Source: Bolinopsis microptera (taxonomy: Eukaryota > Ctenophora > Tentaculata > Lobata > Bolinopsidae). Taken from it: DNA of 64,000 nt. The stretch covers positions 5,138,858 through 5,202,857 of the forward strand of contig NC_087075.1 of the NCBI RefSeq assembly GCF_026151205.1, given 5' to 3'. Positions 10,574 through 21,578 of the stretch are shown piece by piece; position 1 is the first letter of the stretch, and every line of letters begins with the position of its first letter. The notes below the pieces were generated by a model that saw only the letters and a list, made by a program, of their open reading frames with translations, ran no database searches and was not told the DNA's origin. A program made the position numbers and the translations under genes.

Positions 10574-12096
10574 TTATATCCACCAGCGTGAGCTTTTTCT
10601 TACAGATATTAGTTTTACTTTAGTTTCTTCAAGAGATCCATTTTTAATTTAATTTCACTTTTACTTTCAACATGTTTCTAATACGATAGTTCCGCCCTCG
10701 AGGCGAGGAATGATATCGTGTATATCCATCAGCGGGCGTTTATCACGAAGCTTCAGTTTGCAACAATCACAGCAAATTAATGTACAAGATTTCAGAAAAG
10801 TTACGAAAAAATCATGTTGCTTTTGGTTTAAGATGTAAAACAGGCCAAAATGACTGACTATAGAACGAAAAAGCGGCTGCTATCAAACAATGTTTCAGCT
10901 CATTGTTTCAGGTACATATTTTAATGTAAACGATCAAAATATAGGCCTCTCTCCCTCTCTCCTTCTATCCCTCTCTCCCTCTATCCCTCTATCCCTCTCT
11001 CACTCTCTCCCTATCTTCCTTTCTCCTTCTCCCACCCTCCTTACGTCCCTCTCTCCCTCTATCCCTCTCTCTTTATCTCCCTCTCTCCTCCTCTCCCTCT
11101 CTTTCTCTCCTACTCTTCCTCTATACTTCTCTACCTCTCTCCCCTCTCCCTCCCTGGAACCAGAACAAGCACCACCAGTCGCCACAGAGCCCTCTACTAC
11201 CAAGTTAGTTGTCATTATCATGTCAGTTACCTGGGTAACCAGGGTTACCCAGCCGGTAACCAGTTACTACAGTTTCTGTAGCAGCTACTGAGTGGCTGGA
11301 CACTTAAAAGTAGTAACCCAGAGAGCTCGAGATCACAGTCTGATCATGGACATTTAATATGAAAGTTTAAGATCAAATTCATAACATCAATTTAAATGGC
11401 AGTTTCAAAACAAAAACAGGGCCGGGCAAAATATCTTTCGGGAACACAATAGAATAACACGTAAAATTTCGGCCCATTTCAAGATTTATCGACTGAACTA
11501 GTGAAATGAAAATGGTAAACACAACTGAAATGGTAAACACAAAACAATTATCGATACTATAATAGAGATCACCGGCTTAGAATTTAGTCTGGACGTCTCC
11601 ACGAATTTGCAAATTCGTGGTAACCATAGTAACAGTGTGTCAGTGTCACGTGTTAATTATGAGCCAATCATGGCAAACTGCGTGACAACTGATATAGCGT
11701 CCGATAGAGGGTGAGCGATCAGAGTTTGCAATTGATACATTGTACATTCTTTACATCCACTGCATATTGCCGTGGGAATTTAGAAACAGAAACTACACTA
11801 ATTAGCTCACTGTACGATTATTGCAATTGAATTCATCGTTAATGAATTAAACCGGTTTCAACTATACAACTGTATAGTTCTAAGTAACTTGTAAGTTGTT
11901 GTCTTATGGAATTTCACATGGAGACGATACAGAAACTGAAAATATTTTAGAGAACTCCGGGCTATATTGCTACTGGTCAAATTAAATGTCACTTGTTAGC
12001 GGGCTATATCATGAGCGGGCTGTAGAGATATCGGGCCCTTTGACAGCGGGCTGGTGAGAGCCCGCTATGCGAAAAAGCGCACGCTGGTGGATATAA
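10574..12096. mobile_element. 1.5-kb interval bounded by a 26-bp inverted repeat
   Basis: The motif around TCCACCAGCGTG at 10574-10599 recurs in inverse orientation at 12071-12096 with one mismatch in 26. Hairpins lie next to both copies (10403-10568 and 12045-12066, the latter AGCGGGCT/AGCCCGCT). A related word (TATATCCATCAGCGGGCG) occurs at about 10722. The inside holds a polypyrimidine tract but no gene. It may be a non-autonomous element with structured ends. Confidence 0.45.
10944..11150. repeat. Polypyrimidine tract (CTCTCCCTCTAT)n
   Basis: About 200 bp of the plus strand is nearly pure C and T, in variable CTCTCCCT/CTATCCCT words. The overlapping open frames on both strands are artefacts of this. 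Confidence 0.9.
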
Positions 12097-12112
12097 TATA
12101 ATACTCATAGTT

Positions 12113-13291
12113 AGTTATTTACAAATTGTGTTATTTTGATAAAATATAGTATTAATAACACGTGTCAGTCTGAGGTATTGTATTACAAAAAAGGATTATC
12201 TAAACACAATAGACAAATTAAAGTTCAATATACCTAGCCTGGATACTAAAAAAATGAAAAGCATATAATAACTGTACCATATTTAGAAATAGCAGGAATA
12301 ACGGAAGTGTTGAATATGTCGATAGATCCGGGTTTTATGAGCAGATTGCTTGCACTTGAAGATAAACTAATTCGTACTAAACTCTTTGGTCTTACCGAAG
12401 AGTTCGATCCTGAAAATCGTAGTGTGAGATATTCGATACAAACAACGCAACCAGTCTGATGAACAAGGAGGAATACTAAACTAAATAGGTTTAATACTGT
12501 TTTTCTCTAGGTAGATTCATTTATATTCGTGTTAAAAATAAAAGTTATAGATCATATGCATAACTAACACAAGAATATCATAATTTGTTGTTTCACAGTT
12601 CAATTTCCCTGATATAAACTTACTTGCAATTGCCGGGGGAGTTGGTATCCGGGAGTACTCTTGATTATCACATATCTTGTATTTTTTTACTGACATGGTC
12701 ATCTACTGTTACTTATATTCGTGCCATATCCTTTGTGATATTAATGTAAAATTTGACTAAACAATTACAAATCTTATTAAAAACATAACAACAGACAAAA
12801 ATGTGTAGGAATTTTAAGCAGTATGTATACAATATCTTAAATGATTCAGATAGAGCAAATTAGAACTAAAATTGTGTCTATTATACAACAGGTGACGATA
12901 TCTTGCAGTGACTCTACTCAATACTAATAACTCTAGTCCATATTATAAGCAACACTTTATTTTAAACATAATTTATTATAATAATAATAATATACTTATA
13001 GTCAAGAAGGACACAACTAATATACAAAATTTTCTGTTATACAAAACATGATAAAAATCATACTTAAATAAATAATTATAGTGCTTAAAATACATGCATT
13101 ATGCAACATCTTTCTTAATAAATAGAAAACGTGGTCTGTATAATTTAGAAAGAATTGGAATTAAATATTTTTAGCTTGATAACATTTCTTGAAATTCATG
13201 CATTCTGTAACATATCTCTGAACAATAAAATATAGATTTTGAATCAAACATACTAACTTAATGTGTCATTTTGTTACAAAAAAAAGTGTCA
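12113..13291. other. AT-rich 3' flank and untranslated region of the PROSER3-like gene
   Basis: No exon is seen. On the minus strand, AATAAA-type signals (TTTATT on plus) lie at about 12955 and 12970. That would give a 3' untranslated region of some 320 bp after the stop at 13292. Confidence 0.35.
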
Positions 13292-14880
13292 TCAATCTTC
13301 ATTGCATTGCCTACTTATTTCATTTTCAATCTCTTTCATTTGACCGAGAACATTCTCATATCTGTCAATAAATACATTAAGCAATTCATCATCAACGTTG
13401 CTTCTGATATTTTCCAAATATGATAATAGTTCCTCAACATTTACTTGATTTTCTGATACTGTAGTTTCTGTTTGCTGAGGGGACAAATATTCAGTTGGAT
13501 TTCTATTTTGGAGCAACTCCAAAGATGACGTCTCCAAAACTGGATTCCTGTTGCATGATTTATCACAATTATCAGGATCTGTTGCTTTTCTGGACATGGA
13601 TGTCCCTACAACTGTCAAGTCACAAGCACCATCTTCTTCCACAACATTAAAAAGCTCTTCTTCCTCATCAAGGTCTGATATATTTGTGAGGTCATCGGTT
13701 GATATACTTGATATTGAAACAGAATCTGAACAAGAATCCTGTATTTGATTATGAACAGGATTAAAAAACTTGACTTTGATGTTGGTGTTAGTTGCTGATT
13801 CATTCCTGTTTGAACAGTTTGGGATCATGTCTGCTTGACAACTGGACTCTCTTTTTTCAACATCAGTCTGAATTTCTTTCGACACATTACTGGTCATGGT
13901 ACTGAATGGTAATTTATTTTGATCACGGCATAACTCATTTTCATAACCTGCCATACATGGATCATCTGTTGGCATGGATTTCTTTGCTTCAGCTATGTGT
14001 TTTTTAAGTCTCCATTGATACAGAATATCTTCATTCTCATCTGTAGGATAGATCACCTCTTTGGGAACAAGTTCGCTCAATTCAGAAAAGGTCCTTCCTG
14101 TCAACTGTTCAATAAATGAGACTTGTTTGGTTTTATAAGAATTGAGTACTACTGTAGGTGTGCTGTTATCATTATTATCTGATACTGAAGTTCATTCACA
14201 CTTTTAGTTGGTGCAACTTCATCATTGAAACCAGTTGTGAAATTCCATTCTGTGCTATCATCAGAGCTTACAATTCTTTCAAGATATGAGGAGGTGTCCA
14301 GAGTCAATGTATTATAAGAACTGTCATTTGAAGAAGGTGAATTTCCTGCATTTGTCACTTCTTCAGCTTCAAATAATGGACTGGATTTATGAGGTCTCTT
14401 GGAAGGATGTGTTGGTTGACTATGCTTAAATCGATCCATGTAAAAGTTCAGTGTGCTAGGAGACAATACATTCAAGGTTGTATCTGAGTGGTCACTTACT
14501 GAAAGGATGTTATTGACTTGGGTTTTAGAGCTTGGCGTAGGTCTGACAAAGTCAGGATCAATTGCTAAGTTATCATCGATATCTTTAATCAAATCATCAA
14601 CAGAAGTGGAAGCATTGTCTACACTCACTGTCCTTTTTAGAGGTTTTGTATTCTCTTTGTCATGAGACATGCTAACAGGCATGGAATCTATGTTCTTTGG
14701 AGCCTTTGTAAAAATTGAAGTGCCAACATTCTTACCTTTACTGATTACATCCATATCATTTTTACTTTCAATTTTATCTGAATTCAGCAAAACATTTTCA
14801 TGTTGGTTAATCATGGGTGATGGCCAATAATTTCCTTGGGGAAGGGGAGAACTTTTAAAAACATCCTCAGGTGCCCACAT
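13292..14880 (-). CDS. PROSER3: PROSER3-like protein, large exon with a frameshift
   Basis: The first part (14880 down to about 14170) begins MWAPEDVFKSS and carries GNYWPSP at residues 17-23 and LNFYMDRFKHSQPT at 144-157. The second part (from about 14190 to the TGA at 13292) carries EDILYQWRLKKHIAEA. As I recall the family, a YWPS motif near the N-terminus, a YxxRFRxxxPT motif and an EDDILYQWRxxRK motif, in that order, identify PROSER3, a proline/serine-rich protein linked to centrosomes and cilia. A splice acceptor (TTATTATTTTCAG) directly precedes the ATG, so an upstream exon exists. Between 14209 and 14160 the coding sense moves to another frame, and the first frame stops at 14149. This is a one-base indel, a tiny unseen intron or an assembly error. 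The protein ends with a predicted coiled coil. Confidence 0.65.
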
Positions 14881-15780
14881 CTGAAAATAATAAAATGAAT
14901 CTAGAATTTAATGCGCTACTATTGATTTGTTAAATGAAATAAATGTCTCTCTAATATACTATTAGCTTGAATTCGAGTTTGGCAAAATAAATCTTCCTTT
15001 TTGAGAAACATTTTAGGAGGGTGCAGACTGTAGGTGGCGCTTATTATTTTTCCATCTATATTACAACGTTCAAATTTAACTAAGCTGGAAATAATTTCTT
15101 AACGAATTTTTGAATCATATTATGATAGGGTCCTGATGATATGAAGTTCACTTCAATGCATGTATTTTTAGAGGCTGATTCGAAATCCGTTGGTCGACCA
15201 CGATTGAAAATTTATCAAACAAAAACAACATTATTGTAACCAATCCTTTTGTTTTTTAAATCCTACATGGTGTGGTTAAAATTAAGTGTATTTATAACAA
15301 TGGTTTCTAAATTGAATCCTTATTCTATTCATAATTATGTACCGAACATTTAGGGCAGAAAATGGAGACTGATTAAATATTCCAGAATATAGTGAAGAAG
15401 GGACTTATAAGTTATTAAAATCGTTTACCCCTTTCAATATGAGGAGTTGTAACTTAGTGAGATCAAAATGAATACTCAATTAAATTCCGTCTAAACTTCA
15501 TGGCTTGCAATCATGACAGCTAGTAATTCGACAAAATCCATGATGCAGTACCAAATAATTACAATTAAGCAATAAGCATGGTATAATGTTTTGAAAGCAT
15601 GCCGAATGTATAGCTTAGTAGACTGTTGCAGGATAAAACATGTAATTAAAACAATGGAAAATGGAAATTAGTATACAATATTATAGGTCAGGACCCTTAT
15701 AAATGGGTAGGGACACATAAAAGTGTTATTAAAAACTATGCAGTCTTACTGTAGCTATTTCATATTGAGTTATAATATAA
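14881..15780. other. Intron or upstream region of the PROSER3-like gene
   Basis: AT-rich sequence following the splice acceptor, on the minus strand. I could not locate a further upstream exon. Confidence 0.35.
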
Positions 15781-15783
15781 TAC

Positions 15784-16060
15784 TATAATACCTCCGCCAC
15801 TGAGTGCTGCGCGCTATAATTCCCGACAGCTTGCTGGAGGGAATTTGCGGGCACGAAGTTGCGGAGGTATTATATTTTATAATACGTTCCGGTTCCGATT
15901 GCAGAAGGGGTGTAATCCGATACGTGCGCATCATACAATATAGTGTCTAATATATAGAACGCCAGTGTTATTTGTTTTGAAACTTGCCGCCAGCCAGTCT
16001 GAGTCTGGGCTGATAATACCCTCGCTTCTCTTGCGGGAAAAATGAGCAAATTATCAGCCC
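15784..16060. repeat. Pair of foldback hairpins upstream of the AlkB-SGNH LINE
   Basis: TATAATACCTCCGC (15784-15797) is perfectly inverted at 15861-15874. It encloses a second stem, AATTCCC (15818-15824) with GGGAATT (15839-15845). A further hairpin pairs GGGCTGATAAT (16007-16017) with its perfect 11-bp inverse at 16050-16060. The style matches the 10.4-kb cluster: GC-rich nested stems close to a GTGGATATAA word (about 16080). They may be MITEs or part of the LINE 5' region. Confidence 0.7.
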
Positions 16061-16237
16061 TCGGTGTCCCCGAGTTTTAGTGGATATAATTCCCGGAAGG
16101 TATTATATCATATATAATGTGGAACAGTAAGTCTGGAAAGAAAGAATTTTTGTGAAAACAGCAAAAGTAGTACAAATAAACTTGTTTACTGTATCAAACA
16201 GTTAATATCATACAATTTAACATTTAAATGTTATAAA

Positions 16238-18051
16238 ATGGCGGGGTACTCAATATTGTCAACTTTAGGTAATTTTACCATTTACGATTTGTAATGGTAT
16301 GCTCGCGATCATTGCACATTGCACGCTCATCAATTTTTAATCATTTCAGTTTTGCTAATGAATTATTTAAAAATAATTAAAAATACTAATTGCTATAATA
16401 TGCCAATTTTCTTTTTATAACGCTTTAACATAGTTTATGTATATAATAATAAACGGGTGATACTCGTGAAATATCTGTTTCAAATATTATTATCATTAGA
16501 ATCAATAAATACCAACATTGCTGAACTACAGAAGGACCTTAAACTTTTAGCATCTAGACCTTCCCCTGAATCATCCCCATCTACAGACTCATCTGAGCAG
16601 TTTCTGAAGAGCATCTCAGAACAACTCACCGCACTTTCTGCAAATGAGCCCACTGTAGCTGCAGGCATTGCTGAACTAAAACAGTCTATAAGTTCTATAC
16701 AGCCATTGCATAACCCTGGTCCTTGCATTCCTCCCAACCTACCTCCTGCACAGCATCTTCGTCCTCCAGCACCACCTGTCCTTTTGCAGCCACCTCATCA
16801 TGAGCAGAAACCTGTGGAACTGTTCAAAAACGATTTTATAGATCAGAAGACTGCGGAAGAACTAGTTGACCTATTTGATTTGAGCAGCACAGACTTCAAA
16901 ATTGAAAACGAACGCTCCTGCCTATCATATGGGGAACGGTACGATTATCCTGGATCTAAGTCGTCCAAGACACCAAAGGCAATACCACCACCCTTGAGAA
17001 AACTCATCGACAGAATCAACAGTGAGTTTTGTTCAGGTGACCAACCTCAGGTTAACAGCTGTTTGGTGAATCGGTTTGACGGCACAAGCAGCACCTTGCC
17101 TAGACACTCTGATAACGAGCCTTCTCTCCACCCGGAATCAAGTATCTTTACAGTCTCTCTTGGTACTGCATGTCATGTTTCTTTCTCTGATGCTAGTACA
17201 GGTATTGATGAGCACAAGCAACTATGTGGCCCAGGATCATTATATGTAATGACTCGTCGTAGCCAAGCACTGTTCCACCATCGTATCGACGCAGGCGAGA
17301 TAACTGGGCTGCGCTACAGTATAACATTGAGATCAGTCAGTTCCCTGAATAGAAACGCTACATGTATCATTGGGGACTCGAACACCGGCGGACTGAAATT
17401 CGGTTCTGATCCTGCCAAGTCATTCGGCAAATGGCTTCCTGGAAAACGATTCTTTGCCCCAACTGTCGATAGCATTGATCCTTATGTGTCCTGTGGCTAT
17501 AGAAACTGTGTTATATTGTGTGGGGTTAATGACCTGAAACAAACAGATGTAAAAAGCCAAAACGATATTGATATAATCTACAACCATCTAGTTTCAAAAA
17601 TTGCCCAGATTCAATCTATTAATCCGGGTGTGCATGTATACGTTTGTCCAACAATTCCTTCTAAACGTGCTGATTTAAATAGAAAGCTTATATACTTTAA
17701 CAGTTTGATTCGATGTAGGCTGCTCCCGTCCAATTTTGATGTCAGTTATGTGGATGGATTTGATGAGTTCTGTGATAGGGATGGTCTCCTTGACCGCTGT
17801 CTCTCTCTCGCGACCTCAACAAATACCAAAAACCGGACTTCCTTCACCTCAACCGGAAGGGACTAGCAAAGTTAGGTCAATTTATTCGTAACACTGTTCT
17901 TCTCAGGATTAACGGTGGTATCGACAAAAGGAAGAGGAGGTCCACAAGGGTAGACGATAGATCCTACAGGGATGCGACTGCTGGAAGAGAAACTGGTCCT
18001 GTTGTTCCTGCTGCTGCTAGTCAGGGTCACGTGGATGGTTACCAACCATGA
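16238..18051 (+). pseudogene. LINE ORF1 fusing an AlkB-like dioxygenase and an SGNH hydrolase (frameshifted)
   Basis: The continuous frame runs 16457-17866; residues are numbered from 16457. A coiled-coil start (about 14-32) is followed by a Pro-rich linker (about 82-115). The AlkB-type 2-oxoglutarate/Fe(II) domain spans about 150-295, with iron ligands H217 and D219 (RHSDNEP) and H275, and R286/R292 in GLRYSITLR. SGNH blocks follow at once: GDSN at 306-309 and GVND at 356-359. An apparent extra CT in the repeat at 17801-17809 shifts the frame. Another frame then supplies the D-x-x-H block (FLHLN) and a basic tail to a TGA at 18049-18051 that overlaps the ORF2 ATG. There is no ATG at 16457. 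An ATG at 16238 with a GTAATT donor at 16269 and an acceptor at 16498-16499 would join in frame. SGNH domains are known in CR1-like ORF1 proteins; the dioxygenase is the odd part. Confidence 0.8.
17801..17809 (+). other. CT-repeat frameshift site in LINE ORF1
   Basis: CTCTCTCTC sits exactly where coding sense moves from one frame to another. The shift equals a 2-base gain. Downstream of it the SGNH Asp/His block and the stop overlapping ORF2 are in the new frame. This is typical replication slippage. Confidence 0.75.
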
Positions 18052-19451
18052 CTCCCCCCATTAAGGAGGTATGTCCTGTCTGTTCTAAGAACATAGTCAT
18101 CGGCCAAACAATAGTTGAATGTTTTCACTGTGACTGCATTATAATGCACCATAAATGCTATCGCAAATCAAATCCAAATAGTCAATCTAATGAGTTTTAC
18201 TGTACTCGTTGTATCCATTTAGACAAGGTTAAATACAACCCATTTAAACTACTCACTGACAATGACGACGACGACAACAACCTAGACGAATACACAACCA
18301 AAATCTCAAATACTTTAAATGATTGTAACTCATACACTGCATCTGACCTTACAAATATTCTCTGCAACCAAGTAAAGAAACAATCATCTATTCTCTTTCA
18401 AAATATTGATGGAAATAAATCAAATTTTGACAACCTTGCCATTGAAACCTGTAGGTACAAAACAAAATTCTCCGTAATAGCCCTAGCTGAAACCAACACT
18501 GGAAAAGAATTAAGCAATCTATTTCAGCTCGACGGTTATAATAGTTACTATCAGGACACAGCACCTAACAAACAAAAGGGCACTGGAGTAGCCCTTTATG
18601 TTGACGATAAATTAAATGCTACTGTAATTGAGAATATATCACAAGTCACAGAACATCTAGAAATACTTGTCTTATCATTAAGTAACGAAGATCAACCTGT
18701 TAATGTAGGTGTTTTGTATCGTCCACCAAGTGGCTGTATTTCCCAAGCTCTAGTTGAACTCTCTAACCTTCTTGATCACATGCCGAAGTTTAGTTATCTA
18801 GCTGGAGACTTTAATATCGATCTTCATGATAAAGATAACAAAAATGTTCAAAAATATGAAGAAATATTATTCAGTAAAGGATTTTGTCCGTTAATATCTA
18901 TTGTTACCCACGAAAAACCAGGCTGTAAAGCATCCTGCATAGACAACATTATTACTAACGATATTGAGAATGTGATTACTTCAGGCACCCTAAAAGAACG
19001 AATAACTCATCACTCACCTATTTTTAACACATTTAACTGGAATGTTGAAGTCAACTCTGAAAAAAATTCTTTTAAACAATATTACGACTTCTGTCAATCA
19101 AATGTTAACGGCTTCCTAGTGGATCTTGAAGATGAGCTTAAAACTAAAACAATCCATAACTTTACTGAATTCCATGACACTTACAAAAACTGCGTCGAAA
19201 AATCGTTTAAACTAGAGACCCCGAAAACCTCTAAGAGAACTGTTCAGGTTAACCCTTGGATAACTCCCGGTCTCATTTGCTCAATTAATAATCAGCATAA
19301 ACTGTACGAAAATTGGGTTGAGATAAGAAATAGAAAATGTAAACTCGGGGAAACTGATAACAAGGGCGGCATTTGCCAGTGCCCTGAATGCTCACTAAAA
19401 CGTAGTCGCTACCTTATCTACAAAGAATACAGAAAAGTCCTAAAGAATTAA
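18048..19451 (+). pseudogene. LINE ORF2, N-terminal part: PHD finger and AP-type endonuclease
   Basis: The ATG at 18048 overlaps the ORF1 stop (ATGA), suggesting coupled translation. Residues 9-55 form a C4HC3 PHD finger (C9, C12, C25, C28, H34, C37, C52, C55). The endonuclease follows: FQNIDGNKSNFDNL near 118, AETN near 147, YRPPS, AGDFNID near 252, SCIDNII near 296 and THHSPIF near 320. The last motif is usually S-D-H, and here the Asp position is His, which may be a family variant or a loss. The C-terminal Cys cluster (CQCPEC) belongs to the linker to the reverse transcriptase. A one-base loss in an A-run near 19442 puts the rest in another frame and ends this frame at 19451. Confidence 0.85.
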
Positions 19452-20511
19452 GAAAACACGTCAAACTGTGAAAACAGAATACTTCTCTGGTAAATTTGCT
19501 GAAAATAGCGGTGATAGTAAAAAGACCTGGGAACTAATAAATCGTATAAGAGGTAAACGGCGGCGTGAAATAAAGCCGCTGTTCACCATAGACAACGTTA
19601 AGATAACAAATAGAAGGATCATAGCAAACGAATTCAATAAATATTTTGTATCATTAGCCTCTGACCTAAATACCGCTTACAATGATCTTGGACAAATTAA
19701 CATAAACAGTATACCTAGTTTCTATGATTATCTACCGCTTTCAAACACTTCCAGCATTTACATGCATGACTGCACAACAGACGAGGTTAGCAAAATCATA
19801 TCTGAACTTAAAAATGGCAAGGCAAGTGACATACCGATTCATGTAATTAAGCAGTCCTCTAAAATAGTTACTCCTTTACTCACTGTACTGTATAACGAAT
19901 GTATGAAAGATGGCATATTTCCAGATGACCTTAAAGTTGGAAGGATTAGTCCCATTTACAAGAAAGATAACCAGGAACTCCTTGAAAACTATAGACCTGT
20001 ATCAACGCTAGCTGTGTTTGGTAAAATATTTGAAAAGATTATATTCAATAGATTATACAGCTTCTTTCATTCACAGAACTCCTTATATGAAAACCAGTAC
20101 GGATTCCGTAAAAATCACTCGACCAGTTATGCCCTAAATTACAATGATCTTGGACAAATTAACATAAACAGTATACCTAGTTCCTATGATTATCTACCGC
20201 TTTCAAACACTTCCAGCATTTACATGCATGACTGCACAACAGACGAGGTTAGCAAAATCATATCTGAACTTAAAAATGGCAAGGCAAGTGACATACCGAT
20301 TCATGTAATTAAGCAGTCCTCTAAAATAGTTACTCCTTTACTCACTGTACTGTATAACGAATGTATGAAAGATGGCATATTTCCAGATGACCTTAAAGTT
20401 GGAAGGATTAGTCCCATTTACAAGAAAGATAACCAGGAACTCCTTGAAAACTATAGACCTGTATCAACGCTAGCTGTGTTTGGTAAAATATTTGAAAAGA
20501 TTATATTCAAT
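19444..20511 (+). pseudogene. LINE ORF2, reverse transcriptase fingers with internal tandem duplication
   Basis: After the frameshift the frame continues with KKTWELINRIRGKRRREIKP, then LKNGKASDIP, KVGRISPIYKK and ENYRPVS, the N-terminal blocks of CR1-type reverse transcriptase. The frame then enters NQYGFRKNHSTSYALNY and jumps back. The 462 bp at 19677-20138 repeat from 20139 with 4-bp TTAC microhomology and only about one substitution seen, so the duplication is recent. The second copy is cut at 20511 by a nested antisense insertion. Confidence 0.85.
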
Positions 20512-21578
20512 CTAAGTAAACTATAGGTAAAAATATAATATTAATCATAAGCTAAAATGTACTAATCTTTGTATTCTAAATGGGGAAAAAGAAGAAACAT
20601 TGTCAGTCAGTCGAGAAAATTGTCAGTCAGGCTATATGGCAGCTTTGTAGATGTTGTGACTATGCTAGTAGTGGTCCCAGGCTTGCGACTGGAATTGCAG
20701 TGTTAAATCGATTTAATGGTACCAACGATCCACCTCCCACTTGTTGTTTGGTACTTAGCATTAATAGTGTTAGCTGTAGCCATTTATAGCAAGAATCTTA
20801 AAACTAAAGGGGATGACAAGGAAAAGAGGAAGGAAAAAGAATAACGGGACAAACAATTAATTAAAGTATTTATAGGAGCATTAGATATTGTAATTACAAG
20901 CTTCAATAATAAATCACTGACTAAAACTTCTAATTAAAATGACACTTGGTACGCTCGCCCATTTTCACTGGTCAGTCTGAACTTCGGTTTAGCACGCTGT
21001 ACACTTATTCACCTAAGTTTCAGAATTTGTTCAGTTTAGCAGAGTTAGTACCCGTGTTTCAATAAATCAAAAGATATCAGGGGAGTTCTTTAATAATGTT
21101 ACGGTCATCTAGAATACCGAACTTCCTGAAAACGTTATCATATTTCCTCAGACAACGTTTAATGCCTTTAATCAGTCTATCACGGCTATATCCTCTTTCA
21201 ATTAGAATTTTGAATATTTTGTGAAGATGGGAGGTAAAGATATCCAATCTAGTGCAAACATTACCATATCTAAGAACTTGACTTGAAAAAACGTTGTAGC
21301 CAACCTCGGTTGGGATGTTACTGTGAGGAAATGTAAGGGATACAACATGAAAATTAAAATCATCAGTTTTGTTATACACTGATATTTCTAGTCCTTCTGT
21401 GGAAATATTAATATTTAAATCAAGGTAGTTAATGATTTTATTATTGGAACCAGCTCGCTCCATCTCCAATGAATTAGGATAAATATCTTTAATCAATTTA
21501 TGAAAGTAAAGGTAGTTAATAATAGATAAATCGTCAACATATCGTTTATTATTGGATAATATCTTTGCTAATCCCATT
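20512..21578 (-). mobile_element. Nested antisense Penelope-type retroelement fragment, 1.07 kb
   Basis: The insertion interrupts the LINE reverse transcriptase and is flanked by TTCAAT on both sides (20506-20511 and 21579-21584), a 6-bp target duplication. Removing it restores the LINE sequence order. It carries the C-terminal part of a different reverse transcriptase on the minus strand, followed by about 560 bp of untranslated tail. Its reverse-transcriptase frame begins at the very edge of the insert, so it is 5'-truncated. Confidence 0.8.
21077..21578 (-). pseudogene. Penelope-like reverse transcriptase, C-terminal fragment
   Basis: The frame contains RYVDDLSIIN (the catalytic YVDD), then KDIYPNSLEM, INYLDLNINI, TDDFNFHVVS, PHSNIPTE and QVLRYGNVCT. 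This series matches a widespread animal reverse transcriptase family of the RY(I/V)DD...IYP...DFNF...SNIP...RY type, which I place with Penelope-like elements. No GIY-YIG nuclease is present in the retained part. The reading frame is intact from the insert edge to its stop at 21077. The assignment to reverse transcriptase is firm; the Penelope label is less so. Confidence 0.7.

Noticed and set aside
13551-13803. Short frames within the PROSER3-like exon on other frames
   Set aside because: They are shadows of the coding exon.
20580-20789. 69-codon plus frame MGKKKKHCQSVEK
   Set aside because: It lies antisense in the untranslated tail of the nested Penelope-type insertion and has no domain.
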